Shown in pieces: positions 32,073 through 40,227 of a stretch of 64,000 bases of DNA. The translations under genes and the position numbers were made by a program. The notes below the pieces were generated by a model that was given only the letters and a program-made list of their open reading frames with translations, ran no database searches and was not told the DNA's origin. The DNA is taken from positions 1,242,001 to 1,306,000 of the forward strand of contig NZ_CP020814.1 of NCBI RefSeq assembly GCF_002109385.1, given 5' to 3'. This DNA comes from Halalkalibacter krulwichiae. Its GTDB lineage: Bacteria; Bacillota; Bacilli; Bacillales; Bacillaceae_D. Position 1 is the first letter of the stretch; each line of letters starts with the position of its first letter.

Positions 32073-33437
32073 ATGTACATAAATAAAAACTTATCTGTAC
32101 ATGTCAAAGATCGATTAGATTATTGTGATGACTTAGTAATTAGGACATTTCCAGAGTTGAAAATTGAGGTATTATATTTTGGTCATCTAGTAGGGGAAGA
32201 AGAGTTGAAAAATAACATTTTACAACCTTTTTCAAATACAAATGATGAGGAAGTAAAAATTATATTAAGAAGAAAACAATATCAACAAGAAGAAGATATT
32301 AATTTAATGGTTAAGGGAGTACTTGAAGGAAAAGCATTAATAATATACCAAAATTCACTTGCGTATGTAGTGGATATTTATGTTCCTAAAACAAGAAGTG
32401 TCACTCCAGCAGAAATGGAAACAGTAATTGTAGGATCGAAAGAAGCCTTTATAGAAGATATTGGAACTAACTTGTCTATGATTAGGAGAAGGGTTAAATC
32501 AGACTATTTAAAAGTTATTAGTTATAACATAGGTACCATCACACAAACGAAAATGTATTTGTTATATATTGAGGGGATCACTTCTCCTATATTAGTTAAA
32601 GGATTGCAAGAAAAGATCAAAAACATTGATATAAAAGGAGTTAATGACTTAAATCAAGTGATACAGTATTTAGACAAGAAGCCGTTATCTGTTTTTCCGC
32701 AGTATTTTACGACGGAGAGACCAGATGTCTCGACATCTAAGTTACTTGAGGGCAGAGTTCTTTGTTTAATGGATGGCAGTCCCTACTCATTATCAACCCC
32801 AACAAATTTCTTTGAATTCTTTCAATCGCCAGATGATTATAATCAACGGTGGTTACTTGGTACTTTATCTAGGTTATTAAGATTTGCTGCACTATTTATA
32901 ACATTATTCGCTTCCGCTTTTTATGTAGCAGTGTCAATGTTTCATTATGAGATTATCCCTGTTCAATTACTTCATGAGTTTATTCGATCAAGAAGTAAAG
33001 TACCATTTAATCCAGTAATTGAGGCATTAATTATTGAAGGTATTATTGAATTGTTAAGAGAAGCAGGAGCAAGACTGCCTTCTAAAATTGGACAAACAAT
33101 TGGCATAGTTGGGGGAATAGTAATTGGTACCGCGGCAGTAGATGCTGGTTTTTCAAGCAATGTTCTAATTATTGTAGTTTCTATATCTGCCATGTCATCT
33201 TTTGTAGTACCACATATCATAATGACAGCATCTTTAAGAATTACTCGATTTTACTTTATTATTCTTGCATCCATTTTTGGTTTTTTTGGGATCATTTTTG
33301 GATTTACTATTTTAGTGATTCACCTCTGCAGGTTAAAGAATTTAGGGGAGTATTATTTAAAGCCTATATCCCCACTATCTTTGAAGGATATAAAAGATAC
33401 CATCATTCGTGCTCCTTATCAGTTTTTTAAGAAATAG
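32073..33437 (+). CDS. Spore germination protein, GerA/GerKA family A subunit
   Basis: A 454-residue protein. The N-terminal soluble domain (about 1-240) has the GerA marks KVISYNIGTITQTKMYLLYI and VFPQYFTTERPDVSTSKLLE. The C-terminal half has about five helices with the family stretch ALIIEGIIELLREAGARLPS and IGIVGGIVIGTAAVDAGF. It is slightly shorter than B. subtilis GerAA or GerKA at the N-terminus. It forms a germinant-gated channel in the spore inner membrane with the B and C subunits encoded next. GAGAGG precedes ATG 32073. This operon is intact, unlike the ger cluster at 20-22.6 kb. Confidence 0.92.
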   Translation: MYINKNLSVHVKDRLDYCDDLVIRTFPELKIEVLYFGHLVGEEELKNNILQPFSNTNDEEVKIILRRKQYQQEEDINLMVKGVLEGKALIIYQNSLAYVVDIYVPKTRSVTPAEMETVIVGSKEAFIEDIGTNLSMIRRRVKSDYLKVISYNIGTITQTKMYLLYIEGITSPILVKGLQEKIKNIDIKGVNDLNQVIQYLDKKPLSVFPQYFTTERPDVSTSKLLEGRVLCLMDGSPYSLSTPTNFFEFFQSPDDYNQRWLLGTLSRLLRFAALFITLFASAFYVAVSMFHYEIIPVQLLHEFIRSRSKVPFNPVIEALIIEGIIELLREAGARLPSKIGQTIGIVGGIVIGTAAVDAGFSSNVLIIVVSISAMSSFVVPHIIMTASLRITRFYFIILASIFGFFGIIFGFTILVIHLCRLKNLGEYYLKPISPLSLKDIKDTIIRAPYQFFKK

Positions 33438-33456
33438 GTTAAGGAGGGAGCCTTAT

Positions 33457-34539
33457 ATGCAAACTGAAAAATTGAAACCGTTCTATCTCTTTTTTATTAC
33501 TTATATGACTCAAACGGGTATAGTGCTCTTTATGTTACCTAACATGATAGCCAATTATTTTGGATATAATGGTTGGTTAATGATTATACCCATTTCAGTT
33601 TTTGCTATGATTCAAATTGGATTAATTGCTGGAATTTATTATTTTAATAAAGGAAGTTCAATTTTTCAAACAATCGAGACTTCTTTTTCAAAGGTGAATA
33701 TTATTGCCAAACCTTTGTATCTTTGTTTGAGTATATTTTGGTCCGTTTTTTCCATTACAGTTGCAAAACAATATGTACATGTTATGAAGTTTTTATACTT
33801 TCCACAAACAAATATACAATGGTTTTTACTGTTAACATTAATTCTTACGTATTACCTTGTGACAAGTGGAATCGTAACAATTGCTCACGTCTCTACATTG
33901 TTTTTCTTCTTATCAGCACCAATTATATTGCTTTTAATTTATTTTGTTCCCGATTTCTCTTTTTTGCGATTTTCTACCTTTGTTTTTAATGAACATAATG
34001 ACTTTTATGGAGGCATGATAGAGGTATATACAGCATTTCTAGGGTTTGAAGTAACACTATTCCTGTTTCCTTACATAAAAAAAGAGAAAAAGATTTTTAA
34101 ATACGTGTTTTTGGGGCACCTGTATACGACATTACTATATTTGAGTTTAACGATTTTTTGTTACGGGTTTAATAGTTTCCAACAATTAAATTATCAAGTT
34201 TATCCCGTAATAAATTTATTGCAGTATATAGAATTTGACTTTATTGAACGATTGGACTCCGCATTTTTTATATTATTTTATTTGAAGTTAATAATTACTA
34301 TAACGATGTATATATGGATTAGTTTAGTTACGTTTAAAAGAGTTGTTATGTGGAGTGCTCAACGTAGTGCTTTTGTATTATTGGTAGTTGGATACTTAGT
34401 GACATTACCATTTGTCACCAAAAATGAACTTACTTCTTTGTTATCTTTATTAGCAAAAGTTCAAATACTAATATCCATTTTCTTACCACTGTTAGTATTG
34501 ACAATTATATTTTTAAAAAGAAGGAGAAAACATGTCTAG
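33457..34539 (+). CDS. Spore germination protein, GerAB/GerKB family permease
   Basis: A 360-residue polytopic membrane protein of the APC superfamily with about ten helices, beginning MQTEKLKPFYLFFITYMTQT and showing PNMIANYFGYNGWLMIIPIS. ATG 33457 is six bases after AAGGAGGGAG; an upstream frame to 33,409 overlaps the A-subunit gene. GerB-type subunits bind the germinant. The gene overlaps the C-subunit gene by eight bases. Confidence 0.92.
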   Translation: MQTEKLKPFYLFFITYMTQTGIVLFMLPNMIANYFGYNGWLMIIPISVFAMIQIGLIAGIYYFNKGSSIFQTIETSFSKVNIIAKPLYLCLSIFWSVFSITVAKQYVHVMKFLYFPQTNIQWFLLLTLILTYYLVTSGIVTIAHVSTLFFFLSAPIILLLIYFVPDFSFLRFSTFVFNEHNDFYGGMIEVYTAFLGFEVTLFLFPYIKKEKKIFKYVFLGHLYTTLLYLSLTIFCYGFNSFQQLNYQVYPVINLLQYIEFDFIERLDSAFFILFYLKLIITITMYIWISLVTFKRVVMWSAQRSAFVLLVVGYLVTLPFVTKNELTSLLSLLAKVQILISIFLPLLVLTIIFLKRRRKHV

Positions 34540-35614
34540 AATCTTACTAATTATTCTAATATTGTTGGTACTACCGGGATGTAGGGACCAAAAAATTGTA
34601 GAAGAGTTAGGGTTTATTCATACAATAGGTTATGAGTTAATTGAAGAAGGAGAAAATTCAGGGAAACTTGAAGTGACAATATCTCTACCAGTAGCAGAAA
34701 CCTTAAAACAAAAGACAATCACTACAGTGGTTGAAACTCCGAAGGAATCTCCTATATTTTTAAATAAAAAAACAGCTAAAAATTTAGTTTCCGGGCAAGT
34801 TCGAAGTATTTTAATTGGAGAGAAACTAGCAGAAAAGGGAGTATGGGATTTAATTGACACATTTTATCGAGACCCTGTTTCAAGACCTACAGTAAAACTG
34901 TCAATAGTAAAAAGCAATCCAAAACAATTATTATCAAAGGACTATTCAGAATATCAAATGGTTGACATTGTAATCGAAAATATTCTAAAAAAAGAAGCAA
35001 GGTTAAATACAATTCCTGAAATGGATATACATAAATTTGCAAAAGATTACCTAGACGATGCTATTGATCCTATTGCTCCTATTATTTTACAATCGGAAGA
35101 CGGAATAATGTCGGACGGAATAGGGTTATTTAGTGGTGACCAGTTAAAAACAACCATACCAGCCATACAAGCAAGAATCTTTTTTTTACTAACTGGAGAG
35201 TTTAAAGAAGGTGATTTATTAATTAAAAACGAAGAAGAAAAAGTATTATTTAGTTTTATAACGAATAAAAGAAGTATAGATGTTACACTAGGAGATAAAG
35301 AAGAAATAGATGTGAAGTTGTCAATTGATTTTAAAGGCTTCTTACTGGAATACCAAGGAAATAAAGACATCACTAATGAAAAAGAAATAGAAGCATTAGA
35401 GAATTACATTCAAGAAAATATTGAAAATCAAATACGAGATATATTGGAAACTATGAAGGAACATCAAATAGATAACCTCGGTTTAGGAAAGTATATAAAA
35501 CAAAAAATGGATTATCAAACATGGAAAAACTTGGACTGGCCCAAGACAATTGACAGGTTGAATGTTACCCCTAGTGTTACCGTTAAAATAATTGATACCG
35601 GGATGGTTAAATAA
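34532..35614 (+). CDS. Spore germination protein, GerAC/GerKC family lipoprotein
   Basis: A 360-residue lipoprotein precursor with signal MSRILLIILILLVLPGC; the lipobox LPGC gives the lipidated cysteine at residue 17. Family regions are LGFIHTIGYELIEEGENSGK, KNLVSGQVRSILIGEKLAEK and the C-terminal domain ending in NVTPSVTVKIIDTGM. It overlaps the B-subunit gene and has AAGGAG before ATG 34532. It completes a three-subunit receptor on the outer face of the spore inner membrane. The germinant cannot be predicted. Confidence 0.92.
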   Translation: MSRILLIILILLVLPGCRDQKIVEELGFIHTIGYELIEEGENSGKLEVTISLPVAETLKQKTITTVVETPKESPIFLNKKTAKNLVSGQVRSILIGEKLAEKGVWDLIDTFYRDPVSRPTVKLSIVKSNPKQLLSKDYSEYQMVDIVIENILKKEARLNTIPEMDIHKFAKDYLDDAIDPIAPIILQSEDGIMSDGIGLFSGDQLKTTIPAIQARIFFLLTGEFKEGDLLIKNEEEKVLFSFITNKRSIDVTLGDKEEIDVKLSIDFKGFLLEYQGNKDITNEKEIEALENYIQENIENQIRDILETMKEHQIDNLGLGKYIKQKMDYQTWKNLDWPKTIDRLNVTPSVTVKIIDTGMVK

Positions 35615-35691
35615 AAAAATTTGCTGAGTATTTATCATGGCTTTAATGAATAGTATTTAAGTACGACTTAGTTTATGCAAAGGAGGGCATC

Positions 35692-36123
35692 ATGGCTGTA
35701 ATAAAGGCAAGTTATAATGATAAAAGACTTCTAGCAAGACTTATCCGTGCGGAAGCAGAAGGTGAAGGGGAGCAAGGAATGTTATTAGTCGCCAATGTTT
35801 GTGTAAATAGAGTACGAGTAAGGTGTTTAGATTTTGTTGATATTAATTCTGTAGAACGAATGGTTTGGCAGTCCCCTGGAGGATTTGAAGCCGTACACCA
35901 TCCATACTTTTATCAAAGGGCAAGAGAAAAAGAAATCAGATTAGCAGAACGAATAATTAATGGTGAAAGGCATCATCCAGCAGAACGAGCACTATGGTTT
36001 TTTAGACCGAATGGCACTTGCCCTGCCCAGTGGTGGAATCAGTGGAACAGTGGCCGATATAAACTTCATTGCTTCTACTCACCTGTTGAATCCGAATGTC
36101 CAGATGTATATAGGGTTTATTGA
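35692..36123 (+). CDS. cwlJ: Spore cortex-lytic enzyme component CwlJ
   Basis: A 143-residue SleB/CwlJ-type hydrolase catalytic domain without signal peptide. Features are LARLIRAEAEGEGEQGML with the catalytic Glu, VANVCVNRVRV, WQSPGGFEAVHHPYFYQ and ALWFFRPNG. CwlJ degrades cortex muramic-lactam peptidoglycan during germination and normally needs GerQ. ATG 35692 has AAAGGAGGG upstream. A second copy with roughly four of five residues identical lies at 53,663, outside the transposon. It is the last cargo gene before the right end of the Tn1546-like element. Confidence 0.92.
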   Translation: MAVIKASYNDKRLLARLIRAEAEGEGEQGMLLVANVCVNRVRVRCLDFVDINSVERMVWQSPGGFEAVHHPYFYQRAREKEIRLAERIINGERHHPAERALWFFRPNGTCPAQWWNQWNSGRYKLHCFYSPVESECPDVYRVY

Positions 36124-36280
36124 ATATAACAATAATCTCTAAGAAAATTGTAAAGAAAAATAAACAAAAGAAACTTAAGCAAGCTTAAGTCAGACTGTAG
36201 ACAAACTCATGAAAATTGAGTTTGCTTACAGTCTTTTTTGATTTAAACTTGTATTAAGAAAATCTTGAGGTGATAAATAT

Positions 36281-36340
36281 GGGGTACCGTCAGGAAAATA
36301 GGCTTAGCGTTGTAAATCCGCATTTTCCTGACGGTACCCC
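36281..36340. repeat. Facing pair of Tn1546-type ends with nothing between
   Basis: A 19-base partial end (GGGGTACCGTCAGGAAAAT, 36,281-36,299) faces a full 38-bp end (36,303-36,340, reverse complement GGGGTACCGTCAGGAAAATG). The right one is the true right end of the 21.8-kb element, since AAGGT follows. The left one looks like the remains of another end joined by deletion. The five bases before it are AATAT. Confidence 0.85.
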
Positions 36341-36383
36341 AAGGTTGAAAAAACACAACATTTAATAAAAGAATCAGTTACTA

Positions 36384-36432
36384 AAAAGCCAAGGGCAGCG
36401 AATCTTGTATAATCGCTGTCCTTGGCTTTTCA
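36384..36432. terminator. Strong stem-loop right of the Tn1546-like element
   Basis: AAAAGCCAAGGGCAGCGA pairs with TCGCTGTCCTTGGCTTTT around 11 bases, so it can end transcription in both directions. Confidence 0.8.
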
Positions 36433-36503
36433 CGCTTGGTATTGGATTCAAGTTTATAGTATTATTTTTAACACTATGTTATACGAATGTATCTATATGT
36501 TAA

Positions 36504-36532
36504 TAAAGTGCGTACTTTCAAAAGTATAACAT
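36504..36532 (+). promoter_or_regulatory. Putative HxlR box upstream of the zwf cluster
   Basis: TAAAGTGCGTACTT (36,504-36,517; reverse complement AAGTACGCACTTTA) and AAAAGTATAACAT (36,520-36,532) repeat the two sequence elements of the hxlA-hxlR intergenic region. It lies about 150 bases upstream of the zinc-ribbon gene and 410 upstream of zwf. Shared control by HxlR is inferred. Confidence 0.55.
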
Positions 36533-36682
36533 ACGTAATATACTGATTTTGCTCAAGTAATAGCGAGCTTAAAAAATACTACCAAACCTTAAGGGAATAC
36601 TGCTACAAGTATGGTGAGATGAAGTGAAACTTCATTTAATAATTTATACATGTTGTTGCTTTTTACGAAAGGAGAGGTCCGC

Positions 36683-36847
36683 ATGGGAAAGTTCAAAACT
36701 AAGCAGCGAAAAGTTTGTGAAAGATGTCTAACCATCACCATAAATAATGAAACCTGTCCAAAATGTGGACATTCTCAATTAAGAGATATCATTATTACCG
36801 GACAAGCTGGGAGAAATAAACGAATCTTACATCCAAAAGTAGGATAA
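36683..36847 (+). CDS. Small zinc-ribbon protein
   Basis: A 54-residue basic protein with CERC and CPKC motifs that form one zinc ribbon (VCERCLTITINNETCPKCGH). ATG 36683 follows AAAGGAGAGG; the longer frame from 36,650 has no ribosome site. It is the first gene of the probable zwf transcription unit. Function unknown; zinc ribbons of this size often bind nucleic acid or act as adaptors. Confidence 0.65.
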   Translation: MGKFKTKQRKVCERCLTITINNETCPKCGHSQLRDIIITGQAGRNKRILHPKVG

Positions 36848-36943
36848 CGCAATAGCGAAAATCCCTGTTGTTTTGTAGGGAAAACGAAGAAAATCAGGCA
36901 TTTTTCCATTTAAAAATGCTTTGAAAAAGTGGAGGAATGAAAA

Positions 36944-38446
36944 GTGGATTCTATGACGTTTGTCTTATTTGGGGCAACTGGGGATTTAGCTAAGCGAAAA
37001 ATCTACCCTGCCTTGTTTAATTTATATTTGAATCAAAAATTACCAGATTCTTTTTTGATCATTGGTGTAGGAATAGACGAAATGTCTGATGTTGATTTTC
37101 AAAACCATGTAACAGACTCGCTATACACTTTTTCTAGACACTTGATAAATGATAAATCCGAAAAACAAGAGTTTGTAAAGGCATTTCGTTATTGCCAATT
37201 AGATTTCACGAATGCTGAAGGGTATAAGAAGTTAGTTGAAGTCGTTCAACAAAATGAAAAAGACCAGAGTATTGAAGAGAATCGAATGTTTTATCTTTCT
37301 GTTGCTCCTGAATTCTTTGATGTAATTGCTTTAAACATAAAGAAGAGTGGCTTAGGTTCGACAAAGGGATGGAAACGATTGATTATCGAAAAACCATTTG
37401 GGTATGACTTAAAATCTGCTGAAGATTTAAACGAAAAATTAAGCAAAGCTTTTGAAGAAGACGAAATTTTTCGGATTGACCATTATCTCGGAAAACCAAT
37501 GGTTCAAAACCTTGAAGCCTTGGAATTTGCCAATCCTGTACTGCAATCACTTTGGAACAATCGGTTTATTGCCAATGTGCAAATTACGGCTAGTGAAACG
37601 GTTGGTGTAGAAGAGAGGGCTGGTTATTATGACCAAGCAGGCGCTATTCGTGATATGGTTCAAAATCATATGCTACAGCTGTTGATGATGACAGCCATGC
37701 ATCTCCCAAAACAGATTAGTGCAAAAGATATCCGTAATGAGAAAAGAAAAGTTATGGAATCTCTGCGACCATTACAGAAAAATACTGTAGGTATCCACGT
37801 CGTTCGTGGCCAATATGGATCAGGTGAAATAAACGGTACACCAGTAGTCAGATACTTAGAAGAACCTGGCGTTGATGCTTCTTCTAAAAACGATACATTC
37901 GTCGCTGCTCGTCTATGGATTGATAATTCCTTCTGGGACGGGGTCCCATTCTATATCCGGACAGGAAAAAGAATGACGGAAAAATTAACGCGGATTGTGA
38001 TTGAATTCAAAAACCCATTAAAGAATTTGTATACCAATGAAATCCAAAATGCTGAACCCAATCTATTAGTTATTAATGTAAGTCCTAATGAAGGTGTTTC
38101 GTTGCAGTTAAATAGTAAAAACCCGATAAATGGAAAATTAGAACCTATTGTTGTTGATTTTTCAGCGAGTAAAAAAGACGTGCCCGAAGCATATGAACTC
38201 TTAATATTTGATGCTCTGCGTGGGGACTCTACCTTCTTTGCTCATTGGGACGAAGTTGAATTATCTTGGAAATGGGTACAGCCCGTTTTAGAGGCGTTTG
38301 AGGAAAATGCCCTTCCACTCCACCTATATCAAGCCGGTTCGATGGGGCCACAAGCTGCTTCGCAATTATTGGAGGAGGATGGTTTTAAATGGTGGGAAAC
38401 TAGGGGGGAGTTTAATCCGCACCTCCCTGGAAGGCTATTGGTATGA
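36944..38446 (+). CDS. zwf: Glucose-6-phosphate dehydrogenase
   Basis: A 500-residue enzyme of full length. The NAD(P) fold is FVLFGATGDLAKRKIYPALF, the substrate motif is IFRIDHYLGKPMVQN with the catalytic His downstream, and the C-terminal half carries WDGVPFYIRTGKRM. It oxidises glucose-6-phosphate to 6-phosphogluconolactone. I use GTG 36944, eight bases after GGAGG; ATG 36953 is the alternative. In this transposon it is the first oxidative step of the formaldehyde cycle. No lactonase gene lies nearby, so hydrolysis would rely on the chromosome or be spontaneous. Confidence 0.96.
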   Translation: MDSMTFVLFGATGDLAKRKIYPALFNLYLNQKLPDSFLIIGVGIDEMSDVDFQNHVTDSLYTFSRHLINDKSEKQEFVKAFRYCQLDFTNAEGYKKLVEVVQQNEKDQSIEENRMFYLSVAPEFFDVIALNIKKSGLGSTKGWKRLIIEKPFGYDLKSAEDLNEKLSKAFEEDEIFRIDHYLGKPMVQNLEALEFANPVLQSLWNNRFIANVQITASETVGVEERAGYYDQAGAIRDMVQNHMLQLLMMTAMHLPKQISAKDIRNEKRKVMESLRPLQKNTVGIHVVRGQYGSGEINGTPVVRYLEEPGVDASSKNDTFVAARLWIDNSFWDGVPFYIRTGKRMTEKLTRIVIEFKNPLKNLYTNEIQNAEPNLLVINVSPNEGVSLQLNSKNPINGKLEPIVVDFSASKKDVPEAYELLIFDALRGDSTFFAHWDEVELSWKWVQPVLEAFEENALPLHLYQAGSMGPQAASQLLEEDGFKWWETRGEFNPHLPGRLLV

Positions 38447-38613
38447 AGAGAGCAAACCGAGGTTGGATTTGACAGATAATTGTTACGCGATTTACCCAAG
38501 GAACTTAAAGTATTTGTTGAATCCTTATGGTTCCATAAGGAGACCATGAAGAACAACAAATGGGTAGCATAATAATACAGGCTATTTTTTGTAATTTAAA
38601 GGAGGAAACTCAA

Positions 38614-39507
38614 GTGAAAGTAGGATTAATTGGATTAGGGAAAATGGGTATGAACTTAGGAAAAAACTTAATTGACAATAAACACCGTGTAATGGCGTTT
38701 GATCTAAATACAAATACTATTGAAGAAATTAAAAAATACGGAGTTGAAGGAGCATCCAGTTTACAAGATCTTGTTCAATCATTAGAAAAGCCACGAGTTG
38801 TTTGGATAATGGTCCCACACTCAGTCGTTGATTCAGTTATTAGTGAAATCACACCATTTCTAAGTGAAGGAGATATCGTCATTGAAGCTGGTAATTCGCA
38901 TTATAAGGAATCCATTCGTCGTTACGAACAGTTGAAGAAAGTTGGAGTGAGCTTTATGGATGCCGGTACTTCTGGGGGGATGGAAGGTGCTCGCTATGGT
39001 GCTTGTTATATGATTGGTGGAGATCCTGAAGCATGGAGCATTGTCGAGCCGATTTTTAGAGATACAGCTGTAGATAATGGGTATTTATATGCTGGGAAAT
39101 CTGGTAGTGGCCACTTCTTAAAAATGGTCCACAATGGAATAGAATACGGAATGATGGCCGCCATTGGTGAAGGATTCGAAGTCCTGGAAAAAAGCGATTT
39201 CGATTTTGACTATGAAAAAGTGGCACGGGTGTGGAATAACGGTTCTGTCATCCGCTCATGGCTCATGGAATTGACAGAACGCGCATTTTCTAAAGATGCA
39301 AAATTAGATGAAATTAAGGGCATTATGCATTCTTCTGGGGAAGGGAAATGGACAGTTGAAACCGCTTTGGATCTTCAAACAGCTACCCCTGTTATCGCTA
39401 TGTCTTTACTAATGCGTTACCGTTCATTAGACAATGATACATTTACAGGTAAAGTGGTAGCTTCCCTTCGTAATGAATTTGGCGGACATGCTGTGGAAAA
39501 ATCATAA
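38614..39507 (+). CDS. gndA: 6-phosphogluconate dehydrogenase, short NAD-type (YqeC/GndA-like)
   Basis: A 297-residue decarboxylating dehydrogenase, the length of YqeC-type enzymes and not the about 470 of classical Gnd. Motifs are LIGLGKMGMNLGKNL, WIMVPHSVVDSVIS, IEAGNSHYKESIRRYE, DAGTSGGMEGARYGACYM and GSGHFLKMVHNGIEYGMM. It yields ribulose-5-phosphate, CO2 and probably NADH, so it regenerates the formaldehyde acceptor. GTG 38614 follows AAAGGAGG. It lies 167 bases after zwf with no terminator in between. Confidence 0.94.
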   Translation: MKVGLIGLGKMGMNLGKNLIDNKHRVMAFDLNTNTIEEIKKYGVEGASSLQDLVQSLEKPRVVWIMVPHSVVDSVISEITPFLSEGDIVIEAGNSHYKESIRRYEQLKKVGVSFMDAGTSGGMEGARYGACYMIGGDPEAWSIVEPIFRDTAVDNGYLYAGKSGSGHFLKMVHNGIEYGMMAAIGEGFEVLEKSDFDFDYEKVARVWNNGSVIRSWLMELTERAFSKDAKLDEIKGIMHSSGEGKWTVETALDLQTATPVIAMSLLMRYRSLDNDTFTGKVVASLRNEFGGHAVEKS

Positions 39508-39627
39508 AGTCATCTGCTGTATATGTCTTTCGTTAAAATGAGCCGGAAATTCATTGGATTTTTAGTTTGGTATATCCCAAAAATTGGTATATTTACTTAA
39601 GTCGTTGATAGTGCTAACTATGTTGAT

Positions 39628-39806
39628 TGAAGCGGAAGGAGCGAGACTCCTCGAAAATGCATTCACATTTTCTCGTGCGGTGCCTATTCACGGATGATGA
39701 TTCAACGTCCTGCGGGAAAAACATGACAAGGGAGACCCGCAGCCGCACAGCGCCGAGGAGGCTCCCGGCTCGCCCGCGGAAAGCGAGCACCTGGAGCCAA
39801 CAGACA
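39628..39806. repeat. GC-rich dispersed intergenic repeat
   Basis: AGCGGAAGGAGCGAGACTCC at 39,630 and GAGGAGGCTCCCGGC with CCGCGGAAAGCGAGCACC near 39,757-39,793 resemble the GC-rich intergenic repeat common in Bacillaceae genomes. Its composition is quite unlike the neighbours. The middle carries about 55 extra bases (39,656-39,710). No product is expected. Confidence 0.6.
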
Positions 39807-39852
39807 AGTTTAACAGAGCCAAAAAAATAAAACAATATTGAGGTGTGACATC

Positions 39853-40191
39853 ATGAACGTATTGGATGCAAAAATCATTAACACACAATATGGTTTAGAA
39901 ACCTATTTAGACATGGTGAAGAATATCGAAGTAAAAGAACTCCATTCTCCATCAGATAATGAGCCCTTTTATGAAATAGTATTAGGGATAGAGTATTTTC
40001 TTCTAAGGGACGGAAAATATTATGATAGTGAAAGGAATTATTTTCGGATTCAAATGAGCGAAGATTTTAATTCAATCACGTTAAGAGAGACAGATACCGA
40101 AAGTTTATTTGCTGTCAAAACCGAACACGAGAGAGACTCAACTAAGCTACTGGTTGGAGAATGGCTTATAAAAACCAATGGTTTTTGGTAA
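39853..40191 (+). CDS. Hypothetical protein
   Basis: A 112-residue protein starting at ATG 39853 after GAGGTGTGA. It has alternating strands (YEIVLGIEYFLLRDGKYYDS, NYFRIQMSEDFNSITLRETD) and no signal or membrane helix. I do not recognise it. It is between gnd and the convergent pgi and may be a recent addition along with the GC-rich repeat. Confidence 0.55.
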   Translation: MNVLDAKIINTQYGLETYLDMVKNIEVKELHSPSDNEPFYEIVLGIEYFLLRDGKYYDSERNYFRIQMSEDFNSITLRETDTESLFAVKTEHERDSTKLLVGEWLIKTNGFW

Positions 40192-40227
40192 CAATCTTTT
40201 TATTAATACAAAACCAATCAGATATAA

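Larger units (their letters stand above)
14565..36340. mobile_element. Nested 21.8-kb Tn1546-like transposon with spoVA-2mob, hsp20, ger and cwlJ
   Basis: The left end GGGGTACAGTCAGGAAAATG at 14,565 and the right end at 36,340 are 38-bp inverted repeats of the Tn1546 type (reading inward to ACAACGCTAAG). Both are bordered by AAGGT (14,560-14,564 and 36,341-36,345), a clean 5-bp target duplication. Intact tnpA and tnpR lie at the left. The cargo order, amidase, decayed ger genes and the spoVA-2mob operon, matches the plan described for the Tn1546-like element that confers high spore heat resistance in B. subtilis. Extra internal ends at 22,659, 29,546, 30,317 and 36,281 show that it grew by repeated insertion and deletion. 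Confidence 0.9.

Noticed and set aside
36276..36280. AATAT before the partial end at 36,281 as a target duplication partner.
   Set aside because: The five bases after 36,340 are AAGGT, which pair with 14,560-14,564, so AATAT here is not needed to explain any element and may be coincidence.
39614..39888. Overlapping short frames in the GC-rich segment between gnd and the 112-residue gene.
   Set aside because: The segment is a dispersed repeat; the frames are by-products of high GC content.
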